A stretch of DNA of 45,429 nt from a bacterium (lineage in GTDB: Bacteria > Armatimonadota > Chthonomonadetes > Chthonomonadales > Chthonomonadaceae), in NCBI GenBank assembly GCA_900299305.1, contig OMJJ01000240.1, positions 1 through 45,429 of the forward strand, given 5' to 3'. This document shows positions 32,258 through 39,718 of this stretch, one piece after another. Positions within the stretch are counted from its first letter, which is position 1. Each line of letters opens with the position of its first letter. Below the pieces are notes generated by a model. That model searched no databases. It was not told the DNA's origin and saw only the letters and a list, made by a program, of their open reading frames with translations. A program made the translations under genes and the position numbers.

Positions 32258-32635
32258 CTATCGTCCTAAAACGTCGTTACGGGTTGTTTCGGCAAGAGCC
32301 GCAACTTCGGCGATGTCTGCATCCGATACCCCTAGTTCGTGCAATGTAGCACCAAGGTTCTCTACCACTGCATCGAAGTGACTATCGTTCAGCCCTCGTG
32401 CTACAAGGTGCGCGTGTCCTTTTCTCATGTCTAGCCCGGTGTAGTTGTTGGGTCCTCCGAAAACAAACGTTAGAAACGCTTTCTGCTTTGCGGCTTGCCG
32501 CTCCATATCTACCCCATCAAAAAAGGCGTTGATTCTATCGTCTACCAGTACTTTTCGGTAGAAGTTGTTTACGGCGAGGTCTACGGCGGCGGCTCCTCCT
32601 AATCGCTCGTAAAGGGAAGTGTTTGCATCAGACAT
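32258..32635 (-). CDS. Group I truncated hemoglobin
   Basis: A 125-residue 2/2 globin. It has SLYERLGG at the N-terminus, B10 Tyr in FYRKVL (Y26), the GGP-NNYTG stretch before helix F (60-67), and the proximal F8 His in LDMRKGH (H74). The pattern follows TrHbN, known for nitric oxide dioxygenase activity in mycobacteria. The start at 32635 (MSDANTSLYE) is set by AGGAG seven bases upstream; a start 12 codons earlier has no such site. It shares an operon with a ferredoxin-flavin reductase, which could reduce the heme between cycles. Nitric oxide detoxification is a likely role (inference). Confidence 0.93.
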   Translation of the reverse strand: MSDANTSLYERLGGAAAVDLAVNNFYRKVLVDDRINAFFDGVDMERQAAKQKAFLTFVFGGPNNYTGLDMRKGHAHLVARGLNDSHFDAVVENLGATLHELGVSDADIAEVAALAETTRNDVLGR

Positions 32636-32682
32636 TAGATTGCTCCTATTCTTGTGTAGTGATAAACCCATCTCACATAGTG

Positions 32683-32712
32683 AGTATAACGCCCTCTGGT
32701 TGCCTGTGTCAA
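32683..32712 (-). promoter_or_regulatory. Promoter of globin-reductase operon
   Basis: On the minus strand TTGACA (32707-32712), an 18-base spacer and TATACT (32683-32688). The predicted start of transcription near 32676 leaves a leader of about 40 bases. The -35 box lies inside a large inverted repeat. Confidence 0.75.
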
Positions 32713-32736
32713 GATATATAGATAAGTTTATCTTGA
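32709..32736. promoter_or_regulatory. Inverted-repeat operator over -35 of globin operon
   Basis: TCAAGATA (32709-32716) and TATCTTGA (32729-32736) form a perfect 8-bp inverted repeat with a 12-base gap, with a smaller one (GATAA-gt-TTATC) inside. The AAGAT/ATCTT ends recall the NsrR consensus ends, but the spacing is one base longer. Binding here would compete with RNA polymerase. The regulator is unknown. Confidence 0.6.
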
Positions 32737-32951
32737 TGTTTAGTATAAATACTACAAGAGACCTCTAGTGTCCCTACTCTAGAGAGGTTCTCCTTTCATC
32801 TTGCCTCCACCCCCTAAAATAAATTTTTGTAACATTTCCGCTTTTCATACGTACATAAGAGTAGCAAAAGAAGCATACCTATTGCCTACCATGAGGTAAC
32901 TAGAATAGATTAAAATACAAGACAAGATTCTAGGAAAAAACGCGAAAAAGG

Positions 32952-32981
32952 TTGACAAACGTTACCGGTATGCGCTATAGT
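32952..32981 (+). promoter_or_regulatory. Sigma-70 promoter of FxLYD-like membrane protein gene
   Basis: TTGACA (32952-32957), an 18-base spacer and TATAGT (32976-32981), about 65 bases upstream of the gene at 33047. The palindrome TACCGGTA (32963-32970) sits in the spacer and a 7-bp inverted repeat CTAGAAT/ATTCTAG (32900-32906, 32927-32933) lies upstream; either could be a regulator site. The remainder of 32737-32899 is AT-rich and holds no gene. Confidence 0.75.
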
Positions 32982-33046
32982 AGTAGACAAGTATCTAATG
33001 AGATACAACCACTTGTAAGTTTGTGATAAACAAGGGAGAAACGACC

Positions 33047-33571
33047 ATGAACGCCGTCTTGAAGCAGGAACTTGAGTACGAAAGCCCTATGCTATCGCTC
33101 GTAGATAGCCCTCCCCTCTCTCCAGTACGCCATTCGGGGCGAGTGAGTATGAACTGGTTTACACTGCTTATCGCAGTCACCTTTACCATTGTGGCAAGCA
33201 CCGTCGCTTTCGCGGTTTTGCAACGAGTGTTTCTTTCCGATACTACCCCCTCCTCTCTAAAAAGAGTAGACAGCCCTATTCTCACCCGTCTTGTTCTTCC
33301 CTCCAACCTACAAGCAGAGAGAAGACTAGGCTCCCTAGAGGTATCGGGTGAGGTGGTAAACCAGACGGCGGATGCCCTGTCGCACGTGGAGGCGGTGGTA
33401 GAACTGATGGACGCAGAGGGAAAAGTGGTTCAGACTGCAAACAGCCTTATCGTCTTCGACCCACTACCCGCAAGAGGGCAGAGCAGTTTTAAGGTCTCAC
33501 TCTCCGACAACCCCAGCGCAGTAGGCTACCGTGTGCAGTTCCGCGAGATGATGGGCAGAAACTTGAACTAG
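33047..33571 (+). CDS. Membrane-anchored protein with FxLYD-like domain
   Basis: A 174-residue protein. A transmembrane helix (about 37-62) follows an N-terminal cytoplasmic segment of 35 residues. The exported part (about 80-174) has the pattern GSLEVSGEVVNQTADALSHV, VELMDAEGKVVQTANSLI and ARGQSSFKVSL, typical of FxLYD domains, small immunoglobulin-like modules that replace the domain in many cell-surface proteins. GGGAGAAAC precedes the ATG at 33047. It is monocistronic: it has its own strong promoter and is followed by a strong terminator. The function is unknown. Confidence 0.7.
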   Translation: MNAVLKQELEYESPMLSLVDSPPLSPVRHSGRVSMNWFTLLIAVTFTIVASTVAFAVLQRVFLSDTTPSSLKRVDSPILTRLVLPSNLQAERRLGSLEVSGEVVNQTADALSHVEAVVELMDAEGKVVQTANSLIVFDPLPARGQSSFKVSLSDNPSAVGYRVQFREMMGRNLN

Positions 33572-33591
33572 GCACACTCCCTAAAAATTGG

Positions 33592-33636
33592 CACAAAAGC
33601 CCCCACCCTCAAAAAGAGGAGTTGGGGGCTTTTGTG
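33592..33636. terminator. Strong bidirectional intrinsic terminator
   Basis: CACAAAAGCCCCCA (33592-33605) pairs perfectly over 14 bases with TGGGGGCTTTTGTG (33623-33636), with an inner stem CCTC-aaaaa-GAGG. The GC core is flanked by A residues on one side and T residues on the other, so it can work in both directions. It closes the FxLYD-like gene. Confidence 0.8.
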
Positions 33637-33650
33637 GTGTATCTACCCCC

Positions 33651-36044
33651 ATGACGAAGTGTTACCCCCTACTTCTAACTTTTCTTTTGGGAACCCTTTT
33701 CCCCCTTGTTGCTGTGCAAGCCGCTCCGCAAAACGCACAAGGCAAAGCGGTCTCCTTACCCTCTTCCTACTTCGAGACACAGGTACGCCCCCTCCTTCAA
33801 CAAAACTGTTTGGGGTGTCATGGGGTAGGCAGTACGCTCGGTAGTTTAGACCTGCGTACCCGTGCCTCTGCCCTAAAAGGGGGAACACGGGGAGCCGCCT
33901 TCGTAGCAGGTAGCGCGGAAAAAAGCCTGCTCTACAAACTGGTGACGGGAACACGCGCCCCCGTCATGCCTCCCAATAAAAAACTGACCCCCAACCAGAT
34001 ACAAGTCCTAAAAACGTGGATAGACAACGGCGCAAACTGGGAAGGTAGCCTTGTAACGGCAACCGCACAAGTATGGTGGTCGTTCCAAGCCCCAAAACTG
34101 CCCAAAGTCCCCGCCCTTAGCCCCGTAAACACGGCAAAGAACCCTATAGATGCGTTTGTGTTACAAAAACTCCATGCCGCAAACCTTACGCCTTCCCCTA
34201 TAGCAGACCGCCGTACCCTTATTCGTCGCGCCTACTTCGATATGGTGGGCTTACCTCCTACCCCTAAAGAGGTGGACGATTTTATAGCCGATAGGTCGCC
34301 AAACGCTTACGAGAAGGTGGTCGACAGGCTTCTCGCCTCTCCGCGCTATGGAGAACGTTGGGGGCGGCACTGGCTCGACCTTGCCCGCTATGCCGATAGC
34401 GGTGGTTTTGAGGGAGACAGAGACCGTGCCCTCGCATGGCGGTATCGGGACTATGTGATACAGGCTTTCAATACCGACAAGCCCTATAATGAGTTTATAA
34501 AAGAACAGATTGCGGGGGACGAACTGCGCCCTAATGACCCCGAAGCACTCGTCGCAACGGGCTATCTTGCTTGTGGACCTCAAGATATTGTGGAGATGAA
34601 CGCCCGTACTCGTGCCAACGAACTAGACGACCTTGTGGCGACAACGGGGTCGGTGGTGCTAGGTTTAACCATTGGGTGCGCGAGATGCCATGACCACAAG
34701 TACGACCCCGTGAAGATGACCGACTACTACCGCCTGAGTGCCGTGTTTGCGCCCACAGAGCGCAGGGAGGTCGATATTCCCACCCCAGAAGAGCGTAGCG
34801 CGTATGAGAAGAGAAACGCGGAGGTAGAGCAGGTTGCCGCCCCCCTACGTCCCAAAGTAGAAAGTCTACTACAACGGGGAAAAGCACTCTCTATAAAGGC
34901 GGGAGTGCTTTCCCCAAACGACGACCAGATAGTAATGGCACTGCCCGAAGCGGAGCGCAAGCAACTTAAAGAGTACCAAGACGCGATACGTGCCGCAGAA
35001 GCGCGGCGAATAGTACTACCCCATGCCGCCATTATCACCGATAAGGGAAGGGAGTTTCCTAAGTGCTACCTGCTTTTACGGGGAGATGCCTACCATAAAG
35101 GGGCGGAGGTGAAGCCGGGCTTTATTGTATCACTACCCAATGGGCAACAGGATATAGGGGACGCACCTGCCGACTCGTCTACCACAAAAAGGCGCACGGC
35201 TCTCGCTAACTGGCTGGTATCGCCCGAAAACCCTCTAACGGCACGGGTATGGATGAATAGGGTATGGCGATGGCATTTCGGGCGCGGTATTGTAAGCACA
35301 CCGAGCAACTTTGGGCTAAACGGCGAACTGCCCTCCCACCCCGAACTCCTCGACTGGCTTGCGCTTACTTTCCAAAAAGAGGGGTGGAGACTCAAGCCCA
35401 TTCACAAACTTATCTTGCTCTCTTCCACCTACCAACAGGCTACAGTGGTACGCCCCGACGCACTCAAAGCAGACCCCCAAAACCGACTCTATTGGCGTAT
35501 GCCACTCCGTAGATTAGAAGGCGAAGCGATACGGGATAGCATCTTGGCAGTGGCAGGTACTCTGAATTTGGAGATGGGGGGCGCACCTGTCTACCCGCCT
35601 ATAGACCCCTCCTTACGCGCAGACACCTTCCAAGGTCCCAACTGGTTCAATGGGCAAGACGACCCGACTACATGGCGCAGAAGCGTGTATGTAAAAGTAA
35701 AGCGGTCTCTTTTGTTGCCGCATTTAGAGGTGTTCGACTGCCCCGAAATCACCTATACCGTAGCACAACGTAACACCACCACCACCCCATTACAGGCACT
35801 ACTCCTCCTAAACGACCCCCTCATACTCCATCAGGCACAACTCTTTGCAGAACGCCTAAAGCGCGAACGCCCTAGCAGTTTGCCCGAACAGATAGAGTGG
35901 GGATACCGCCTTGCGGTGGGGCGTTCGCCAAAACCCCAAGAGCGTAGCCTCGTTCTCCAGTTTGTTCGGCAACGTGGAGAGACGGGCTTAACCGATTTCT
36001 GTCAAGCCCTCTTTAATCTCAATGAGTTCGTCTACTCTCCCTAA
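33651..36044 (+). CDS. Cytochrome c (PSCyt1)-DUF1549-DUF1553 protein
   Basis: A 797-residue exported protein of the Planctomycete cytochrome architecture. A signal peptide (about 1-25) is followed by a c-type heme site C53-LG-CH57 (QQNCLGCHGVG) in the PSCyt1 region (about 35-125), the DUF1549 (PSCyt2) domain (about 155-365, with KNPIDAFVLQKL and RYGERWGRHWLDLARYADS) and the DUF1553 (PSD1) domain from about 530 to the end (RTALANWLVSPENPLTARVW). The partner DUF1501 gene usually found next to it is absent. The ATG 33651 lies directly after the hairpin terminator with no clear Shine-Dalgarno. Its stop abuts that of the acyl-CoA ligase. A role in polysaccharide or redox metabolism has been proposed for the family but is not established. 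Confidence 0.88.
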   Translation: MTKCYPLLLTFLLGTLFPLVAVQAAPQNAQGKAVSLPSSYFETQVRPLLQQNCLGCHGVGSTLGSLDLRTRASALKGGTRGAAFVAGSAEKSLLYKLVTGTRAPVMPPNKKLTPNQIQVLKTWIDNGANWEGSLVTATAQVWWSFQAPKLPKVPALSPVNTAKNPIDAFVLQKLHAANLTPSPIADRRTLIRRAYFDMVGLPPTPKEVDDFIADRSPNAYEKVVDRLLASPRYGERWGRHWLDLARYADSGGFEGDRDRALAWRYRDYVIQAFNTDKPYNEFIKEQIAGDELRPNDPEALVATGYLACGPQDIVEMNARTRANELDDLVATTGSVVLGLTIGCARCHDHKYDPVKMTDYYRLSAVFAPTERREVDIPTPEERSAYEKRNAEVEQVAAPLRPKVESLLQRGKALSIKAGVLSPNDDQIVMALPEAERKQLKEYQDAIRAAEARRIVLPHAAIITDKGREFPKCYLLLRGDAYHKGAEVKPGFIVSLPNGQQDIGDAPADSSTTKRRTALANWLVSPENPLTARVWMNRVWRWHFGRGIVSTPSNFGLNGELPSHPELLDWLALTFQKEGWRLKPIHKLILLSSTYQQATVVRPDALKADPQNRLYWRMPLRRLEGEAIRDSILAVAGTLNLEMGGAPVYPPIDPSLRADTFQGPNWFNGQDDPTTWRRSVYVKVKRSLLLPHLEVFDCPEITYTVAQRNTTTTPLQALLLLNDPLILHQAQLFAERLKRERPSSLPEQIEWGYRLAVGRSPKPQERSLVLQFVRQRGETGLTDFCQALFNLNEFVYSP

Positions 36045-37682
36045 CTACTCCGAGAGCCCCGCCTCTAAACGGGCGCGTAGCACCTTTTTGTCTAGTTTAC
36101 CCACGCTCGTTTTGGGCAGTGCCTCTACAAAGTGAAAGTCTCCCCGTCGTGGTAACTGCCAAGAGGCGAAGTGCGTACCCAGCAGTACGATAATCTCCTC
36201 TATCATCGCCTCGTGCGGTCTCTCATTCGATAACACCACAAACGCGACAGGAGCCTCATCGCGGTTAGCGTCGGGTCTACCAACCACACACGCCTCTAGT
36301 ACGTCCGTGTGCTGAACAATGAGGTTCTCCATATCGACGCTAGAAATCCACTCTCCTCTACTCTTGATAACGTCTTTTTTGCGGTCTGTTATCTCCATAT
36401 AACCGAACCTATCTACCTTCGCGATGTCACCCGTTTTGAACCAACCGTCCGGAGTAAGCGCGTTGAGGTTTCGTTCGTCCTTATAGTAACCGCTCGTTAT
36501 CCATGCGCCTCGTATCACCACCTCGCCCACCTGCTCGCTATCCCAGTCCAGAACTTCGTTGCCATCCCCTCTAATCCCAATCTCCAAGCCAGGAAGCGGA
36601 ATACCCTGCTTGGCGCGTACCTTGAGTTGGTCTGAGGGCGATAAGTCACTCATCCCGGCGCGTAGGCGGCTAATGGTCGCAACCGGAGAGGTCTCGGTCA
36701 TACCCCAGAGGCAGAGAACCTTTATCCCGAAATCTTTTTCGTAGGCATCTATCATGCTGGCAGGCATTGCCGACCCGCCTACAACGATGGTATGGAGGCT
36801 AGAGGTGTCGTAGGAGTGCTGTTTTAGGTGTTGGTGCAGTAGTTTCCAGACGGTAGGGACCCCCGCCGTTAGGGTAACGCGCTCCGACTCTATCAGGCTG
36901 GCAATGGGCGCACCGAGTAGATTACGTCCCGGAAGAACCTGCTTTGCCCCCGTCATGGCACAGGCGTAGGGTAGCCCCCAAGCGTTTACGTGGAACATGG
37001 GAACCACGGGCAACACCGTATCCCGCTCACTCACCCCAATCGAATCTGCCAAGCAGACCCCCATAGAGTGCAGGTACATAGAGCGGTGGCTATACAGAAC
37101 CCCTTTGGGGTCTCCCGTAGTCCCAGAGGTGTAGCAGAGACCAGAGGCGGCTCTCTCGTCGATGTCGGGGAAGTTTTCGGCATTGGATGCGGAGGCAAGT
37201 AGGGTTTCGTAATCGAGGTAGGGGGTGGGGTAGGCACTCGGCGGCTCGCTATAGTCCTCCATCACCACAAAGTGCTGTACTTGGGGGAGTTTGGGCTGTA
37301 GTTCTGCAATCATCCCCGCCACAGACTTATCCAAAAAGAGAATGTGGTCTTCGGCATGATTCACGATATACTCTATCTGGTCGGTAGAGAGGCGATGGTT
37401 TACCGTGTGCAGTACCGCCCCAAGACACGGTATGGCAAAATAGAGTTCCAGATGCCTCTGGCTATTCCATGCACAGGTTGCAACACGGTCACCAGGGCGT
37501 ACCCCCAAATCGCGTAGCACATTCATTAGGCGCACTACTCTCTCGTAGAGTTCGCCGTAGTTCGCACGAGTGATTCTGCCGTCGCTCAGTCGGCTTACTA
37601 TCTCTTTTTCGGGGTATATCTGCGCCGCCCGTTTGAGGATAGCGGGAACCGTAAGCGGGTAGTCCATTATCAAACCGTTCAT
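36045..37682 (-). CDS. Acyl-CoA synthetase (AMP-dependent fatty acid-CoA ligase)
   Basis: A 545-residue adenylate-forming enzyme that activates a carboxylic acid to its CoA thioester with ATP. Motifs include A3 YTSGTTGDPKGV (around residue 190), A5 LWGMTETSP, A7 DGWFKTGDI, A8 ITDRKKDVIKSRGEWIS and the C-terminal catalytic lysine in PKTSVGKLDK. The sequence resembles medium- to long-chain fatty acyl-CoA ligases (FadD3/AlkK-like) rather than acetyl-CoA synthetases. GGAGG is upstream at a slightly long spacing. It is convergent with the cytochrome gene, with stops next to each other, and divergent from glpD. Confidence 0.92.
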   Translation of the reverse strand: MNGLIMDYPLTVPAILKRAAQIYPEKEIVSRLSDGRITRANYGELYERVVRLMNVLRDLGVRPGDRVATCAWNSQRHLELYFAIPCLGAVLHTVNHRLSTDQIEYIVNHAEDHILFLDKSVAGMIAELQPKLPQVQHFVVMEDYSEPPSAYPTPYLDYETLLASASNAENFPDIDERAASGLCYTSGTTGDPKGVLYSHRSMYLHSMGVCLADSIGVSERDTVLPVVPMFHVNAWGLPYACAMTGAKQVLPGRNLLGAPIASLIESERVTLTAGVPTVWKLLHQHLKQHSYDTSSLHTIVVGGSAMPASMIDAYEKDFGIKVLCLWGMTETSPVATISRLRAGMSDLSPSDQLKVRAKQGIPLPGLEIGIRGDGNEVLDWDSEQVGEVVIRGAWITSGYYKDERNLNALTPDGWFKTGDIAKVDRFGYMEITDRKKDVIKSRGEWISSVDMENLIVQHTDVLEACVVGRPDANRDEAPVAFVVLSNERPHEAMIEEIIVLLGTHFASWQLPRRGDFHFVEALPKTSVGKLDKKVLRARLEAGLSE

Positions 37683-37831
37683 ATCTGCCTAAAACCTCCT
37701 TTAATAACACCTGCGATATACGCAAACCGAGGCGCATTTTCCTGCACACGCTACAAAATCGTGTGTGTTCCAGTTTTAGAAAAACAAACTACGACTATGC
37801 TCCCATAAAAAGGAGGCATCCTTGAAAGCAT

Positions 37832-37872
37832 CCCCACCCCCCCAAAGCACTCTACTGCTTGGGGGGCGGGGG
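37832..37872. other. Large GC-rich stem-loop between acyl-CoA ligase and glpD
   Basis: CCCC-A-CCCCCCC-AAAGCA (37832-37849) pairs with TGCTT-GGGGGG-C-GGGGG (37856-37872), with one mismatch and small bulges. Divergent genes flank it, so neither would be ended by it. The rest of 37683-38031 has a possible promoter and no gene. Confidence 0.55.
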
Positions 37873-37900
37873 ACTTCTCTTGTAGACATAGGAACCGTTT

Positions 37901-37928
37901 TTGGAGTTCCGTACATATCGGGTAGAAT
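37901..37928 (+). promoter_or_regulatory. Possible promoter of glpD
   Basis: TTGGAG (37901-37906), a 16-base spacer and TAGAAT (37923-37928), about 100 bases before the glpD start. GGAAC...GTTCC at about 37891-37910 overlaps the -35. Both boxes are imperfect. Confidence 0.45.
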
Positions 37929-38031
37929 CCAGAAGATAGTTGCATGAGGTTACTCCTCTGTGGTGAGTTGGGAACTCGATTTTAGGACACGTATCTCATG
38001 CAATACCACTCAAAATGAAAGCGTACCCTTA

Positions 38032-39618
38032 ATGACGGATGTTCTTATTCTTGGTGGAGGTATTATCGGAAGCGGCATCGCACGGGACTGCGCCCAGCGC
38101 GGTCTTAGTGTGTCCCTGTTCGAGCGGGAAGACTACGGCTACGGCACAACCTCCCGCTCTACGCGCCTCATTCATGGGGGGCTACGCTATCTTGAGATGC
38201 TCGATTTCGGACTGGTGCGCCAAGACCTGAAAGAGCGGGAAATCCTCCTCAAAATTGCGCCGCACCGTGTGCAACCGCTTCCCTTCCTTGTCCCGTTCTA
38301 CCATACTTCTCTCTTTTATCGCCTAAAAATGCGCGTGGGTATGGCACTGTACGACCTTCTCTCCTACGATAAAACGCTCCCCAATCATCGTATGCTAGGC
38401 AAGGAGGAGACGCAGAGAGCAGAGCCAGGACTAAAAGAGGAGGGGCTACAAGGCTCTGCTATGTACTACGACTGTCAGGTCGCTTTTCCCGAACGCCTCT
38501 GCCTTGACAACATCCTCTCTGCCCAACGCAACGGCGCACAGACCTATAACCACACACAGGTACACGAGGTACTACGAGATGCAGAGGGGAGGGTATACGG
38601 TGTAAAAGTGCAAAACCGGCTGACAGGTGAAGAGAGTGAGCATAGAGGCAAAATCGTAATTAATGCAACAGGGGCGTGGGTAGACCGCCTTTTAGAAGGC
38701 TGGCAAGCCCCCAAACCGCGCCATCTCCGCCTTACAAAAGGGATTCATTTTGCCGCCCCTCCCGCAAACCGGTGCGCTCTGGTGCTGTTCTCCAAAACAG
38801 ATAGGCGGCTGATGTTTGCTATCCCATGGTTGGGCTACTCGTGGGTAGGAACCACTGACACTGACTTCGATGCTGACCTTGATATGGTTCATGCTCTACC
38901 GGAGGAGGTAGCCTATCTACAAGAGACGGTTAGCGACTATCTACCTCAAGGCAACTGGTCGGAAATCCACTTTACCAATGCGGGGGTACGCGCCCTTGTT
39001 CGGGATAACCGCCCCAACGCAAACGAGTCGGCGGTATCGCGTAAGCACGGCATAGTGCTTCATACGCAAAGCGAAGGTTTGGAGGGGATGATAACGGTAC
39101 TGGGCGGCAAGATAACCGCCTACCGCGATATTGCGGAAGAGGTCTCTAATCTTGCTGGTAGCTTTCTCTCAGATACCACAGAGGGCAAGACCGCGACGAC
39201 CCCGCTACCGGGGGGCGATACCCTGAACTTGCAAAGCCTGAAAGCGGAGGTAGGCAGAGCGGCAAAAGAGTACGGCTTAACACAAGCGCAAGCAGATAAC
39301 CTCGTCTTTCTGTATGGTACGGAGGCGTATGCCGTCCTAAACCGTATCGAACACGACCCTAGCCTTGCAGAACGCCTCTCTCCCGCCTATCCCGATATAA
39401 AGGCACAGGTAGCCCACGCAATAGAAGCAGAGCAAGCGCAGACCCTAAACGACTTTCTGTTACGGCGTTCCCTGCTCACCTTTACACCCGACCAAGGGGT
39501 GCAGGCGATACCCTCCCTTCTCGAATATATGACAACCTATCTTCACTGGTCATCAGAGCGGGTAGAGGCAGAACGCGCCGCCGCCTATTCTCAGCAAGAG
39601 CGTACTCATTACAGATAA
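38032..39618 (+). CDS. glpD: Aerobic glycerol-3-phosphate dehydrogenase
   Basis: A 528-residue FAD-dependent enzyme, peripheral to the inner membrane, that oxidises glycerol-3-phosphate to dihydroxyacetone phosphate and passes electrons to quinones. The FAD motif GGGIIGSGIARDCA starts at residue 8, then GTTSRSTRLIHGGLRYLE matches the glpD signature. The C-terminal domain (about 390-528) has GTEAYAVLNR and DFLLRRSLL. The start is MTDVLILGGG at 38032, although no clear Shine-Dalgarno is present; a GTG at 37960 would add 24 residues with no conserved content. No glpK or glpF is nearby, so the substrate may come from lipid turnover. A terminator follows. Confidence 0.94.
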   Translation: MTDVLILGGGIIGSGIARDCAQRGLSVSLFEREDYGYGTTSRSTRLIHGGLRYLEMLDFGLVRQDLKEREILLKIAPHRVQPLPFLVPFYHTSLFYRLKMRVGMALYDLLSYDKTLPNHRMLGKEETQRAEPGLKEEGLQGSAMYYDCQVAFPERLCLDNILSAQRNGAQTYNHTQVHEVLRDAEGRVYGVKVQNRLTGEESEHRGKIVINATGAWVDRLLEGWQAPKPRHLRLTKGIHFAAPPANRCALVLFSKTDRRLMFAIPWLGYSWVGTTDTDFDADLDMVHALPEEVAYLQETVSDYLPQGNWSEIHFTNAGVRALVRDNRPNANESAVSRKHGIVLHTQSEGLEGMITVLGGKITAYRDIAEEVSNLAGSFLSDTTEGKTATTPLPGGDTLNLQSLKAEVGRAAKEYGLTQAQADNLVFLYGTEAYAVLNRIEHDPSLAERLSPAYPDIKAQVAHAIEAEQAQTLNDFLLRRSLLTFTPDQGVQAIPSLLEYMTTYLHWSSERVEAERAAAYSQQERTHYR

Positions 39619-39631
39619 GTAGAGCCTCCCT

Positions 39632-39655
39632 GCCCCTATCAAAAAGGGGCGTTTT
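39632..39655 (+). terminator. Intrinsic terminator after glpD
   Basis: GCCCCT (39632-39637), loop ATCAAAA and AGGGGC (39645-39650) are followed by GTTTT. Confidence 0.7.
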
Positions 39656-39718
39656 AGGGTATGCTAAATAGTATCAAATACCTCTCCTAGAGAACGCCTT
39701 AGAGGACACTACTGCGCG

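Noticed and set aside
37751-37945. 64-codon minus-strand frame between acyl-CoA ligase and glpD
   Set aside because: It runs through the GC-rich stem-loop, lacks a Shine-Dalgarno and shows no protein-like pattern.
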